Shown in pieces: positions 41,771 to 51,517 of a stretch of DNA of 64,000 nucleotides (the first letter of the stretch is position 1; the number at the start of each line of letters is the position of its first letter). The notes under the pieces were generated by a model, which was not told the DNA's origin, searched no databases, and worked only from the letters and a program-made list of their open reading frames with translations. Both the position numbers and the translations under genes were made by a program. This stretch comes from QQWI01 sp964522015 (GTDB taxonomy: Bacteria > Bacillota > Clostridia > Peptostreptococcales > Acidaminobacteraceae). The stretch spans positions 62,001 to 126,000 of the forward strand of contig CAZFST010000008.1 in assembly GCA_964522015.1 (NCBI GenBank), read 5' to 3'.

Positions 41771-44700
41771 TGTATTTCCACCCATTCTCCAAGTTCAAAG
41801 GCATATATGAGCATCTTAGTCACAGGTAACTTAAGGAGCACCTGTGCAGCATCTTTATAGAGTTCCAACTGTTGCTGGTAACGGTCCTTAAAGGCCCCTG
41901 CGTGGGAAAGTCGGTCACTTTTGTAATCCACCAATATCAAATGGTCATCCTCTAAAAACAAAGCGTCTATAATCCCCTGAACCAGGGTCTGAGAGCCATC
42001 TTCAAACTCTTTTCTAAAGACAAAGGGTTGCTCTTTCCAGACCCTTGTTGCAGCCACCATGCGACCATACCACTGACTGCTCCTGAGGGTATCCATCTTC
42101 TGAATATCAATCAAAGCTTTTTCAGCAGCTGTCAAAAGGCCCTTCTCTTCAAGGGCATCCATCACCCCTTGTGCTGGTGTTAAGTCCAGGGGCATATGCT
42201 CCACAAAAGCATGGTAGGCATTACCCTTTGTCAGTGCCATATCACTTTCTTCAAAGTCCGATGACAGCACGGTGATTCGCGGCGTGTAGATACCTGGCGT
42301 CTCTTGGCTCTTGAGTTCTGTCACTGAGAGCTTTGCCGGCAATGGGTCTTCTTCCAGTGGGGCAATGGACCAGGCTGTAGGGATTGCTTGGGCAATACGA
42401 CTTTTCAAGGCCTGACCAAAGACCCCGAATTCAGCAGCCTTTGTCGCTTGCGCCTGACCGGCGACAAACAAAGTATGGGTCCACTGACCACTGGCATTTT
42501 CTAATGTGGCAGGACTCTTGTCTTCTAGCCTTTCTCTGTTGCTGCTGCTGTCGCACCATGAACCGGCGTCTTTAGGCACATGGCCCCCTGCCATCAGAAC
42601 CGGCATCAACCAATTCAAATAGCTATTTTGCTGGCTAAGATTATAGGCCGTCGGCGCCCCTTGCCAAGTAACAAACTGCTTGTCCACATCCTTCACCACC
42701 CCTATCACTTCTAGGCGGTGAACAGCCCGGGTCAGGGCAACATATAGGATCCGGGCTTCTTCTGCCACTGACTCTTCTCTTAAAATATGCTTGAGATGGG
42801 CATAAGGCAATGTGTCCCTTTGTAGACGCAACTTGGCGTCAAGCCACTTGGTGGTCATGCCTGTCTTTTGATGAAAGACAATGCGCTCTCTGAGATCCAG
42901 CATGTTGAACTGTTTGCTGGTACCTGCCAGAATCACCACTGGAAATTCAAGACCCTTTGATTTGTGAATGCTCATCACTCGAATGGCATTGCCCTGCTGC
43001 TTTTCGTTGGCTTTGCCGCCGTAGGCCACCTTGGCGTGTTGCAGCTGATCCAAGTAGTCCACAAAATGATGGAGGCCGCTTTGTCTTTGGGCCTCAAACT
43101 GGGAGGCCTTGTCCACCAGCACCTCTAGATGTTGTTTTCTGAAACGGCCATCCTCAAGACCGGATACAAAGTACCAATAGCCCGTCTCCTCCAGCACATA
43201 CCATAAAAAATCGCTGGCTGACAAATGCCTGCGGGCTCTGAGCCGCGCCATCATATCTAAAAAGCTATGCACCTGCATTTGCAAGGCTCTTAAATCCTCT
43301 TTTGCATCTGTATCACCCTCTAGCTGGATCTGCGAAAACCCCATCAGGGCCTGGTAAAAACTATGGGGATGATACTGGCGAATGGTGGCTAAAGCCACAT
43401 CGGTAAACCCGCCGATGGCGGACCGCATCACACCCAGTAGGGGCACATCCTGAAACATATTGTCTACGATTCGCAGGCAGTTGATCACCGTGGCTACTTC
43501 AACAATTTCAAAATAGCTATCCTCTTCGTCAATCAGAACCGGATAGCCCTTGGTGTTGAGATAGTCCCGCAGGGCCTGGGAGCGGCCCTTGATGCTGCGC
43601 ATTAAAATCACGATGTCTGAGAGCTGATAATGCCGTTCACACCCTTGGTGGGTATCGTAAAAGGTAGTGTTCAGAAGGGCTGTCACCCGGTGGGCAATCC
43701 CTTGGGCCTCTAATGTGGTGGCATCATCCTTTGGAGATTCCGGGCACACCAAGGTTAAATGGGGCTTGGCGCGGTTTTGGAAATCCTCCCGGCCAGGGAC
43801 CAGTCGACCATCGGCCACATAATCCAGTCCCCCGAAATCCGTGGTCATCAGGGTGTCGAATACCCGATTGACCCCTTCCAGCACATCGGGATGGGTCCTG
43901 AAATTGCGGTTAAGATCAATCCGGGTCGCTTTTTCTGACTTAGGATACCCGTAGAACTTCTCTAAAAAGAGGGCTGGTTCCGCCATACGGAAGCGGTAGA
44001 TGCTCTGCTTGACATCACCTACCAAAAAGAGATTGTCGTCCCCCTTCACAAGCCGGGCGATTTCTTCTTGCACACGATTGGCATCTTGATACTCATCGAT
44101 AAATACATATTTAAATCGGCGCTGATAGCTAGCTGCCACATCTGGATTGCTAAGGGCCTTTATGGCATACTGTTCCAGGTCGTTGAAATCCAAGAGGTTA
44201 TCTTCCCGTTTCAACTGGCTGTACTGGGCTTCAAACTCATGGACCAAGGCCACAAGGGCAAAAAGATGGGGCCCCATGTCCTTAAGGTCCGACAAATAGG
44301 CCTCAAAAGACTGGGCAAAATAACTGTCCTTCAGCTTGCCAAAGTCCTTTTTCACCTTGTCCCGCATGACCTTGACCTGATCGCAAATCTCCTGGTCCAC
44401 AAGGTCCTTATTGGCCTTTTTAATGGTTTTAAGCCTGTCAAAGGTCACAGCGCTTGCAGCTTTTTCAAACTGCTGGTAACCATCATCCACCCTTAAATTC
44501 AAGAGCCCTTCAAAACCAGCTAGGTCCGAGTTGAAGGTTTCGATGTAATCCACCGGGCCATCTGGCCCACCGCAAATCTCAATGGCTTCCTCTAATTGCT
44601 GGGCCAGGGCACCGGCCCATTTGACAATATAGGCCTTGATATCAGCCATCAAGGGAGTGGCTTCAAAGGTTTGATCGCAGGTTTCATAAGCCGCCACGCA

Positions 44701-45273
44701 ACCCTCAAGCCACTGGTCAGGATAAGGATGGGCACGAGAAAAATCATAGATCCTAAGAAGGGTCTCTTTTAAAGCCCCATCCCCCCGGTGGCTGGCATAA
44801 ATGGCCAACAAGGCTTTGAAAGCTTCGTTCTCTTCATCGTAAGCCTTTTCAAACACCGCCTCTAAAGCTTCCTGTTGCTTGAGTTCAAGGGTTTGTTGAG
44901 TGGCGATTTTAAAGTTGGGATCCACATCTAGCACGTAGAAGTGCTTCTGGATCACATCCTTGCAAAAGCTGTGGAGGGTTGATATCTGGGCCTGTTGAAT
45001 CCGCTGGATCTGTTCGCTGATAAAAACCCGCTGCATGGGATTGGCCTTCTTGCTGACCACCAACTGCTGGGCGATCCGCTCTCGCATCTCCTGGGCTGCC
45101 GCATTGGTGAAGGTCACCACCAAGAACCGCTCCAGGGGCAAATTTTCCGTAAGCATCAGATTGAGAATTCGGGCCACCAAAACAGCTGTTTTACCAGACC
45201 CCGCCGAGGCACTGACTAAAATATTGGTATCTGTTAAAGCGATGGCTTGGGCTTGCTCGGTTGTCCATGACAT
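41767..45273 (-). CDS. addA: ATP-dependent helicase/nuclease subunit A
   Basis: 1168 residues. N-terminal UvrD-type helicase: Walker A ASAGSGKTAV (about 22-31), FTNAAAQEMRERI, DEYQDAN (Walker B), VGDVKQSIYRFR, and VMSIHKSKGLEFPVV (motif V-VI). The C-terminal nuclease domain has LVDYKSDRL (about 1112-1120) with the catalytic Asp-Tyr-Lys. With AddB it resects double-strand breaks for RecA loading and recognises a Chi-type octamer. Its start overlaps addB by 40 bp, so the two are translationally coupled. Confidence 0.97.
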   Translation of the reverse strand: MSWTTEQAQAIALTDTNILVSASAGSGKTAVLVARILNLMLTENLPLERFLVVTFTNAAAQEMRERIAQQLVVSKKANPMQRVFISEQIQRIQQAQISTLHSFCKDVIQKHFYVLDVDPNFKIATQQTLELKQQEALEAVFEKAYDEENEAFKALLAIYASHRGDGALKETLLRIYDFSRAHPYPDQWLEGCVAAYETCDQTFEATPLMADIKAYIVKWAGALAQQLEEAIEICGGPDGPVDYIETFNSDLAGFEGLLNLRVDDGYQQFEKAASAVTFDRLKTIKKANKDLVDQEICDQVKVMRDKVKKDFGKLKDSYFAQSFEAYLSDLKDMGPHLFALVALVHEFEAQYSQLKREDNLLDFNDLEQYAIKALSNPDVAASYQRRFKYVFIDEYQDANRVQEEIARLVKGDDNLFLVGDVKQSIYRFRMAEPALFLEKFYGYPKSEKATRIDLNRNFRTHPDVLEGVNRVFDTLMTTDFGGLDYVADGRLVPGREDFQNRAKPHLTLVCPESPKDDATTLEAQGIAHRVTALLNTTFYDTHQGCERHYQLSDIVILMRSIKGRSQALRDYLNTKGYPVLIDEEDSYFEIVEVATVINCLRIVDNMFQDVPLLGVMRSAIGGFTDVALATIRQYHPHSFYQALMGFSQIQLEGDTDAKEDLRALQMQVHSFLDMMARLRARRHLSASDFLWYVLEETGYWYFVSGLEDGRFRKQHLEVLVDKASQFEAQRQSGLHHFVDYLDQLQHAKVAYGGKANEKQQGNAIRVMSIHKSKGLEFPVVILAGTSKQFNMLDLRERIVFHQKTGMTTKWLDAKLRLQRDTLPYAHLKHILREESVAEEARILYVALTRAVHRLEVIGVVKDVDKQFVTWQGAPTAYNLSQQNSYLNWLMPVLMAGGHVPKDAGSWCDSSSNRERLEDKSPATLENASGQWTHTLFVAGQAQATKAAEFGVFGQALKSRIAQAIPTAWSIAPLEEDPLPAKLSVTELKSQETPGIYTPRITVLSSDFEESDMALTKGNAYHAFVEHMPLDLTPAQGVMDALEEKGLLTAAEKALIDIQKMDTLRSSQWYGRMVAATRVWKEQPFVFRKEFEDGSQTLVQGIIDALFLEDDHLILVDYKSDRLSHAGAFKDRYQQQLELYKDAAQVLLKLPVTKMLIYAFELGEWVEIQ

Positions 45274-48200
45274 AACAAAGTCTCCTCCATCTTTTCCAGT
45301 GTGGTGGGGTTATCGTACCCAATGGGCTGCTGATAGCCCTCTTGGGATTTTTTATCGTCAAAATGACAAATGCCCTTGAAATCACAATAATCGCAAGTCT
45401 TTTGCTGCCCTTCTTTCACCGGGGCAAGGGTAATGTCGCCGGCAAATATGGACTCTGCAATGCTTTGGGCCTTATCTTTCGCATAGGCCATCACGGTGCC
45501 TAGGGCCTCTGGGGTCAATAGATGGTTGGCCGCAGAAAGCTCCCCAGACTGCTTGAGTTTAGCAGAAAGCACCTGAGCCCTGCCGGTTTCTTTAAACTGG
45601 TCATCCACCTGAGCAATGAGTTCTGGGTCGTCAAGGCAAAGTCCTTCCAGCTTAAAGGCCTCCAAACGGTCATTCTCAATCTCTGTAGCATCTTGATCTG
45701 GCATGCCCTGCAGCATGGGCTCGTCCACCTTAAAGTAGAAGGCGCCAAAGGGCAGGGTTTCCTTGCCGAACAACCGCTCCCCATGGGCAGTGGCAACATC
45801 CAAGTACAGCATCAGCTGCAACTTGAGACCGTGGTATACATCAGAAAGGGCCAGCCCCTGCTGACTGGATTTATAATCCACAATAGAGAGGTAAGCCTTA
45901 TCCCCTTGATCCAACACGTCCAACCTGTCAATCTTGCCCCCAAGGTAAATCCTGTCCCCTTTTTCGGTCTCCAAAATCAGTGGGGGAGCATCCACTTCCG
46001 TGCCAATACCAAAAACAAGCTCATTCTTATAATTCTCAAAAGCCCCCCGGTTAATATGGGTCACCACTTGCTTGATGGCCCCGTGAAGCACGGTTTTTAA
46101 CCGCTGCTTAAAATACTGATTCTTACTGCTGATGTCAAAACGGCTATTGAGCACACTTTTCTGCGCATAAATCTCATCAAAAAACGCCTCCCACTGGTCA
46201 GCCGTAATGGGCCGCGGCAGATCCTTTAGGTGATTCATTAGGGCCTCAAGGACCTGATGAAACAGATCTCCCATATCAAGCCCGGTCAGGTCCGGGGTTT
46301 CACGCTTTTGTGGCTTCAGGGCATACCGCACAAAATGCTGGTAGGGACACTTGCTAAAACTCTCCAATCGGGTGACGCTGGTTTTAAGGGACTGTCCGTA
46401 AATCGCCGTGGCCATCTGATAGGGCAAAGGCTCAGGACTATTCTTGTAAAGGGCTCCTTGCAGATACCTGGTTATGGGTTGGGCGTAGTCTGGGTGCTCA
46501 AGTAGGCCGCAAAGTCCAGAAAAGTCTTGGGACTCAGGGATAGACTGAGCCTGAAAACCCTCTAGACAGAGGTCAAGATAGGGGGCTGGCAGGCCAAATG
46601 CCTGAAGCTCTGCAAGACCAACACTGGCCTGCAAAAGCCCTAGTCCACAATCTTGGAGTTGCGTCAACCATAGAGACGGCTTCAGCGCAACACCATCGGT
46701 GGCAAACCGGGCAAAGGTCCATACCACAGCCCCCTTAGCCCGTAAGAGGTGCTCATAGGTCTTATAGACTTCTTCGTCGTACTGGTAAAGAGTAGACCGC
46801 ATCTTGGCAATGCCCTGTTCCACCAGCCACTGCATCTCTTCATCTTGGAAAAGGCCCTTGCCATCGATACGACTGGGAATAACCCCTTCGTTCATGCCCA
46901 CAAAGTACAGCCTTTTAACCTCAGACAACCGAGTCCGCTGGATATTACCCATGGTGACATAATGCTGAAAGGGTGGAATAATGCCGATTTCATAGCTTTC
47001 AAAACCCAATTTGAGCAAATCAAAAAAGTCACGCAAATCAAGGGTCATCTTGTTGCCTAAAGTGTGAATTTGAAATAAGACATGGTCAATAATATTATGA
47101 ATCTGGGCCATCTCTTCTGCCCGTTCATAATCCTTTTCATTTTTTGCAGCTAAAACAGCTTCTTGTAGCTGTTCTAAGCATCCCGAATCCTTTAGATACA
47201 TCCGAAGGGCAACAACCATCTCCTGGGCATTGCCACTGGCTTTAAGCCCACCTTGAAGGGCCTCTAAATAGCCCATTAGCAGGACCCTATGGGGCTCAAG
47301 GTCAGCCAAATCCTCACGCTCCCAAGGGGCAAACCATCTTTTGCCCCTTAGCTGTAGGGTTAGTGCAAAGTTTTCCATGCGGCAAACGGACTCGTAAGGC
47401 ACTAAGAAACCGGTTTTCAAAACCTTAAGCACGTCCTGACACCTAAAGCCCGATAAAACAGACTTCACACTACTGATCACAAAATCAATGGCAAAGTGAG
47501 TGAGGGCAGGCCGCTTGGCATCTATAAAGCATGGCACCCGATAAGCTTTGAAAAGTCGTTTGGCCATGGCGCTGTAGGCTTCTAAATCGTTGGTCAGCAC
47601 GGCCATCTCTTCCCAACCAATGCCAGTTTCTTGGTGACTTTTCACCATATCCATCAGCACATAGGCCATCTCTTGCTGCCTGTCGTTGGCCACCGCCAGC
47701 TGCAAAGGCTTTGCTTTAGCCATTGCTTCTGACCCTTTTCCATCCCCTGCGGATTTCACATCCCCTGCCTCTGAGGTTTCAAAAATCTGTTTAAACACCA
47801 TGGCTGCCTGCGGTGCTCTGGTCTTATCCTCTTTCACAGTCACTGTCCAACCCGATGCTGCAAAAGTATCGATCACCTGTTGATACAACCGTTTCGCATA
47901 ACGAAGGCAGACAGATTCCTCGGATCCACCCACCAGCCGAATGGCCATGGTTTTAGCCTGTCCCCTGAGGGCGCACAGTAGGTCTATTTCCTGTTGGGTC
48001 ATACTGGAGAAGCCTTCTACAATATAAGTAATGTCGCTTTGAGCGGGGGTGTGGCTCAAGCCTTCTATCACCTGGTCCACCAAAAAAGCTTCGTCAAATA
48101 AGTCTTGGTCAAAGAGTGCCACGTAGGCGGTGTAGATTTGGCAGAGTTCTTTTAGTTTCAGTGAAAACATGGACTTTTGTGGTGCTAGGTCTGAAAGGGC

Positions 48201-48608
48201 CTCTAAATAGGCTGGTCTAACCGCATTTTGCCTGAGTTCTGTCACGGTTTGCGCCAAATCCTCTAAAAAGCCCATATTGCGATAGGCCCCTTTATAGAGT
48301 TTAAAGTGTTGGTCTTGGTCGCTTAAAATCTGCCGCAGAACCATTTTTTTGCCCAGTTCTGTCATGGCTTCCACGTGTTTGAAGCCATAGAGTACGCTTT
48401 GCTTTTGCCAAATCCGCTTAAAGCTGGTGACTTCAATATGGAAAAGCCCCGGTGCCTCGAGGCCTGACATTAAATCCCTCTCCGCTTGAAGGGTATATTG
48501 CTCTGGCACAATCACCACGGCATGGTCTTTTAGGGGATCCAGTTCTTTAAGAATTGAAAGATGATAACGGCTGTCCGATATAACCGTTTGGGCTCGGGTT
48601 AGAATCAT
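45234..48608 (-). CDS. addB: ATP-dependent helicase/nuclease subunit B
   Basis: 1124 residues. An inactive helicase-like N-terminus (VIVPEQYTLQAERDL) is followed by a nuclease domain with IVDYKSSQQ near 911. The Fe-S cluster cysteines typical of AddB are there: one in FSKCPYQHFVRY (about 753) and three in CDYCDFKGIC (about 1068-1077). The usual Walker A GxxxxGKT near the N-terminus is not evident, but this part varies within the family. Its ATG overlaps the stop of the DUF1461 gene (ATGA). Confidence 0.96.
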   Translation of the reverse strand: MILTRAQTVISDSRYHLSILKELDPLKDHAVVIVPEQYTLQAERDLMSGLEAPGLFHIEVTSFKRIWQKQSVLYGFKHVEAMTELGKKMVLRQILSDQDQHFKLYKGAYRNMGFLEDLAQTVTELRQNAVRPAYLEALSDLAPQKSMFSLKLKELCQIYTAYVALFDQDLFDEAFLVDQVIEGLSHTPAQSDITYIVEGFSSMTQQEIDLLCALRGQAKTMAIRLVGGSEESVCLRYAKRLYQQVIDTFAASGWTVTVKEDKTRAPQAAMVFKQIFETSEAGDVKSAGDGKGSEAMAKAKPLQLAVANDRQQEMAYVLMDMVKSHQETGIGWEEMAVLTNDLEAYSAMAKRLFKAYRVPCFIDAKRPALTHFAIDFVISSVKSVLSGFRCQDVLKVLKTGFLVPYESVCRMENFALTLQLRGKRWFAPWEREDLADLEPHRVLLMGYLEALQGGLKASGNAQEMVVALRMYLKDSGCLEQLQEAVLAAKNEKDYERAEEMAQIHNIIDHVLFQIHTLGNKMTLDLRDFFDLLKLGFESYEIGIIPPFQHYVTMGNIQRTRLSEVKRLYFVGMNEGVIPSRIDGKGLFQDEEMQWLVEQGIAKMRSTLYQYDEEVYKTYEHLLRAKGAVVWTFARFATDGVALKPSLWLTQLQDCGLGLLQASVGLAELQAFGLPAPYLDLCLEGFQAQSIPESQDFSGLCGLLEHPDYAQPITRYLQGALYKNSPEPLPYQMATAIYGQSLKTSVTRLESFSKCPYQHFVRYALKPQKRETPDLTGLDMGDLFHQVLEALMNHLKDLPRPITADQWEAFFDEIYAQKSVLNSRFDISSKNQYFKQRLKTVLHGAIKQVVTHINRGAFENYKNELVFGIGTEVDAPPLILETEKGDRIYLGGKIDRLDVLDQGDKAYLSIVDYKSSQQGLALSDVYHGLKLQLMLYLDVATAHGERLFGKETLPFGAFYFKVDEPMLQGMPDQDATEIENDRLEAFKLEGLCLDDPELIAQVDDQFKETGRAQVLSAKLKQSGELSAANHLLTPEALGTVMAYAKDKAQSIAESIFAGDITLAPVKEGQQKTCDYCDFKGICHFDDKKSQEGYQQPIGYDNPTTLEKMEETLLCHGQPSKPKPSL

Positions 48609-49336
48609 GATTTCCCGCCTTTATTGGTCCCTTGGAAACGTGTAACCTGGCCTATTATGGTGACAAATCCAACCTGGAAAGCCAGCGAAGTCATGAGTAC
48701 TGCAATGGCAATATCTCTAAAGAACACTTCAGGCAACATTTGAATCAGAACATCTGTGGCTGGATCTAATAACCAAAGGTCATTATTGAAGAACAGTTCA
48801 TGAAAGGCTATAAAGTATTTTGTAAAGTCCAAGCTCACAAGGATGCCAAGGCCGACTACAATTGCCACCGTTCCAATGGCGCCAAATCGACCTAGTGATT
48901 GCAAGTTTTGTAGTAGATTTTTCTCTTTTTTAAAACGCAGCAGATAAGCCGTCAGGGCCAGGGCATAAATGGCGACTACCACACGAATAGCGTCAAAGAT
49001 ATGGCGCACATCCACCATATGGGCGATTTCCCGTTCCCCATATATGGGTTCCACCACACCGTGAATGCTCACATCGTGATTGAGGGTTGGCCGAAAACCT
49101 GTTATATACTGAGCTAAATTCTTAATAACAACTTTCAAGTCCTTTTGTTCGATACCAGTCACTGCTGAAATATCATTCTGTTCAAATTGATAAGCATAGA
49201 AAGGGGTAAAGCCTGACATACAATAAGTCACCAGTAATAATACCATCACAGGAAATAGTAGTTTAATGCCCATCCAACCCAAGTCTTTTCTTATGGCTTC
49301 TTTATTGGCTTCTTTATTTACTCTATTAGTTTTCAC
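48605..49336 (-). CDS. TIGR01906/DUF1461 integral membrane protein
   Basis: 243 residues from a GTG at 49336 with AAGGGG seven nt upstream; an ATG seven codons earlier has no RBS. Membrane segments are predicted at about 18-40, 115-135, 150-175 and 195-230, with an extracellular loop of about 70 residues between the first two that holds the family signature GEREIAHMVDVRHIF. The family is uncharacterised. Here it leads the addB-addA-cysQ operon by a 4-bp stop/start overlap; whether it takes part in DNA repair is unknown. Confidence 0.87.
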   Translation of the reverse strand: MKTNRVNKEANKEAIRKDLGWMGIKLLFPVMVLLLVTYCMSGFTPFYAYQFEQNDISAVTGIEQKDLKVVIKNLAQYITGFRPTLNHDVSIHGVVEPIYGEREIAHMVDVRHIFDAIRVVVAIYALALTAYLLRFKKEKNLLQNLQSLGRFGAIGTVAIVVGLGILVSLDFTKYFIAFHELFFNNDLWLLDPATDVLIQMLPEVFFRDIAIAVLMTSLAFQVGFVTIIGQVTRFQGTNKGGKS

Positions 49337-49401
49337 TTTGGTTCCCCTTTGCCCCATATAAGTTGGTCATTCACTGCTTCTAGTATAACCCAATAAGCGT
49401 G

Positions 49402-49443
49402 AAAAAGGCTGTCCAAGTTGTTCTAACTTGACAGCCTTTTTTT
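49402..49443. terminator. Bidirectional terminator upstream of the DUF1461 operon / after cheY
   Basis: AAAAAGGCTGT (49402-49412) with ACAGCCTTTTT (49431-49441) plus inner CAAGTT/AACTTG, one bulged C. T-runs are present on both strands. It lies right after the CheY stop codon. Confidence 0.8.
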
Positions 49444-49446
49444 AGT

Positions 49447-49806
49447 TTACCATTTTATCTTACTCATAACTGCGACTACTTTTTCTTCGTTGAAGGGTTT
49501 AACAATAAAATTTGTGGCACCACTCATAATGGCCTGTCGGACAATCTCTTCTTTCCCCATGGCTGTGACCATCACTACCCTTGCTGACTTATCCAAGGAC
49601 TTAATGGCGTTAAGGGCTTCCAACCCATCCATATTAGGCATGGTAACATCCATAGTGACAACGTCGGGTCTTAGGGTTTGATACATATTAACTGCCTGCC
49701 TACCATCTTCAGCCTGGCCCACAATCTCATAGCCATTTTTTTCTAAAATTATTTTTAAGCTGTTGCGAATAAACATAGCATCATCTACTAAAAGTACACG
49801 TTTCAT
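49447..49806 (-). CDS. cheY: CheY-like single-domain response regulator
   Basis: 119 residues, a receiver domain only. The acidic pocket is VDDAMF (Asp-Asp), phospho-acceptor VTMDVTMPNMDGLEA, VTAMGKEE (Thr) and FIVKPFNEE (Lys): all five conserved positions present. The length and the VKPF ending match CheY; phosphorylated by CheA it would bind the flagellar switch. It is not next to other che genes, so a different histidine kinase partner is possible. Confidence 0.87.
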   Translation of the reverse strand: MKRVLLVDDAMFIRNSLKIILEKNGYEIVGQAEDGRQAVNMYQTLRPDVVTMDVTMPNMDGLEALNAIKSLDKSARVVMVTAMGKEEIVRQAIMSGATNFIVKPFNEEKVVAVMSKIKW

Positions 49807-49890
49807 CTGATACCTCCATTTCTATTTTGGTATTTACCCAAGTTAAATGGATTTGTATCATTTTTTTCTGTGATTTTCTCTACCGTTTCT

Positions 49891-50775
49891 TTATAAAAAC
49901 ATCAAAGCTACTCCACTGACTGTTACAATGGCACCAAAGGTTTCTTTAAAGTTGATTTTTTCTTTAAAGAAAAAAATACTCACTGGAATCAAAATCACAG
50001 GGACGATGCTCATTAAAGTTGCCGCTACCCCAAGGGAAGTCATACTGGCCGCCATCAAAGACAAGGATACCCCAAGAAAGGGACCGAAAAAAGCACCGAT
50101 ACTGGTGGCTTTCATGGCCGGCTTATCTTTAAGGGACTTCCAAACTACACCCAGTTTCTTTTGCAACCCTAGAATCACTAAAAATCCTAGTATACCCGCT
50201 AATACTCGGTACTGAGAGGCTTCAAAGGCTGTTAAATTCACCATGCCCATCTTTGAAAACAAAAGGCCAACACTTTGTCCCAAGGCACCCAGTAGTGCAA
50301 AGGCAATCCCCTTAATCGGATGTGCTAGTTTAACCTTAGCGCCAACATCCTTATTGAGAATCACCAGGGCAATCCCAGCCACCGTTAAGCACATCCCTCC
50401 CACCGCCTTAAGGGTCATGGATTCACCAAGTACTAAAAATCCGATGATGGCAGATAGGGGCGGTGACAGCGCCATAATCAGCATGGCGATGCGGGCACCC
50501 ACAATCACCAGAGCCTCAAATAAGAAGAGATCTCCAATCACAAAGCCAATTAAACCCGATAAAAAAAGGAGCCCTGCTTGGGTGGGAGTCAGTTGAAATG
50601 CCATGCCATGGCCAGTTGTCACTAAATTATAAAGTGTTAAAATACCAAATGCAATCACGAGTCTTATAATATTTACGGGCCCAGAACCAATGCGTTTACC
50701 TGCAAATTCAAAAGATACGGATGTTATCGCCCAACAAAAGGCGGTTAACAGACCTGCAATTTCACCTATATACAT
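49891..50775 (-). CDS. EamA-family (DMT) transporter
   Basis: 294 residues from the ATG at 50775 (GGAGG upstream); the earlier in-frame ATG at 50814 overlaps it without RBS. Ten transmembrane helices in two EamA repeats, with AFCWAITSVSFEFAGKRIG near the N-terminus and EALVIVGARIAMLIMALSPP and ATLMSIVPVILIPVSIFFF in the fourth to ninth helices. EamA proteins export metabolites or drugs; no substrate is indicated. It is transcribed away from pgsA. Confidence 0.88.
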   Translation of the reverse strand: MYIGEIAGLLTAFCWAITSVSFEFAGKRIGSGPVNIIRLVIAFGILTLYNLVTTGHGMAFQLTPTQAGLLFLSGLIGFVIGDLFLFEALVIVGARIAMLIMALSPPLSAIIGFLVLGESMTLKAVGGMCLTVAGIALVILNKDVGAKVKLAHPIKGIAFALLGALGQSVGLLFSKMGMVNLTAFEASQYRVLAGILGFLVILGLQKKLGVVWKSLKDKPAMKATSIGAFFGPFLGVSLSLMAASMTSLGVAATLMSIVPVILIPVSIFFFKEKINFKETFGAIVTVSGVALMFL

Positions 50776-50902
50776 TATGTTACCTCCATAGTGCATTATA
50801 ACATTTCGTAACACGAAATAATACTTGTTTCTTCTCTTACACTATAGCATTTTACAATAATCTGATATAATTGTGTTGAAGACAAAATACGGAGGTCATA
50901 AC

Positions 50903-51472
50903 TTGCTAAAATACATGCCAAAACACGTGCCTAGATACATACCAAATCTATTATCTGCATTTCGACTTTGCCTGATTCCTGTGTTCATCATTTTCTTTCT
51001 ATCTTCTGAACCCGCACACCATTGGATTCCTTTGGGCGTCTTTTTATTGGCAACTGTGACAGACGTATTGGATGGCTATATTGCCAGGCATTATAACTTA
51101 ATTACAAAAATCGGCACCGTCCTCGATCCTTTGGCTGACAAAATGATGCTCATTACTGTTCTCACCTGTCTTTACCTTGAGAGTAAGATCCCTTTCTTGA
51201 TTATTTCAATCATGGCGCTCAAAGAGCTTTTTATGATTCTTGCTGGTCTTTATCTGTTCTTTATTAAAGACAAAATTGTTATTCCAGCCAATAAGCTAGG
51301 TAAGGCCGCTACCATTCTTTTTTTTCTTGCCATCGTTCTCGTGCTATTAAATGTTCCAATCCTAATCACATATACCATTCTATTTGTTGCTCTTGCCATG
51401 AAATTCATTGCTCTTTTTAGCTATATTAAGGCTTACAGAAAGATCAAACAAGGATCTTCACCGGCAAAATAA
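50903..51472 (+). CDS. pgsA: CDP-diacylglycerol-glycerol-3-phosphate 3-phosphatidyltransferase
   Basis: 189 residues from a TTG at 50903, chosen because GGAGG is seven nt upstream; the GTG at 50873 would place the RBS inside the gene. The CDP-alcohol phosphotransferase motif is exact: DVLDGYIAR then G and DPLADK (Dx2DGx2ARx8Gx3Dx3D). About five to six membrane helices surround it. It makes phosphatidylglycerol phosphate. An extended -10 (TGATATAAT, 50863-50871) precedes the start. Confidence 0.9.
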   Translation: MLKYMPKHVPRYIPNLLSAFRLCLIPVFIIFFLSSEPAHHWIPLGVFLLATVTDVLDGYIARHYNLITKIGTVLDPLADKMMLITVLTCLYLESKIPFLIISIMALKELFMILAGLYLFFIKDKIVIPANKLGKAATILFFLAIVLVLLNVPILITYTILFVALAMKFIALFSYIKAYRKIKQGSSPAK

Positions 51473-51485
51473 TCTTTTAAAAAAC

Positions 51486-51517
51486 AAACCCCTACATGTT
51501 ACCATGTGGGGGTTTTT
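51486..51517. terminator. Terminator shared by pgsA and the pullulanase gene
   Basis: AAACCCCTACATG (51486-51498) pairs with CATGTGGGGGTTT (51503-51515) with one G-T pair, loop TTAC, followed by T on the plus strand. The pullulanase stop codon lies in the loop, and its last five to six residues are encoded by the right arm. Confidence 0.8.

Noticed and set aside
44068..46100. Long plus-strand frames opposite addA and addB (142 and 192 residues)
   Set aside because: They lie wholly antisense to addA/addB, have no RBS or recognisable motifs, and follow the codon bias of the opposite strand.
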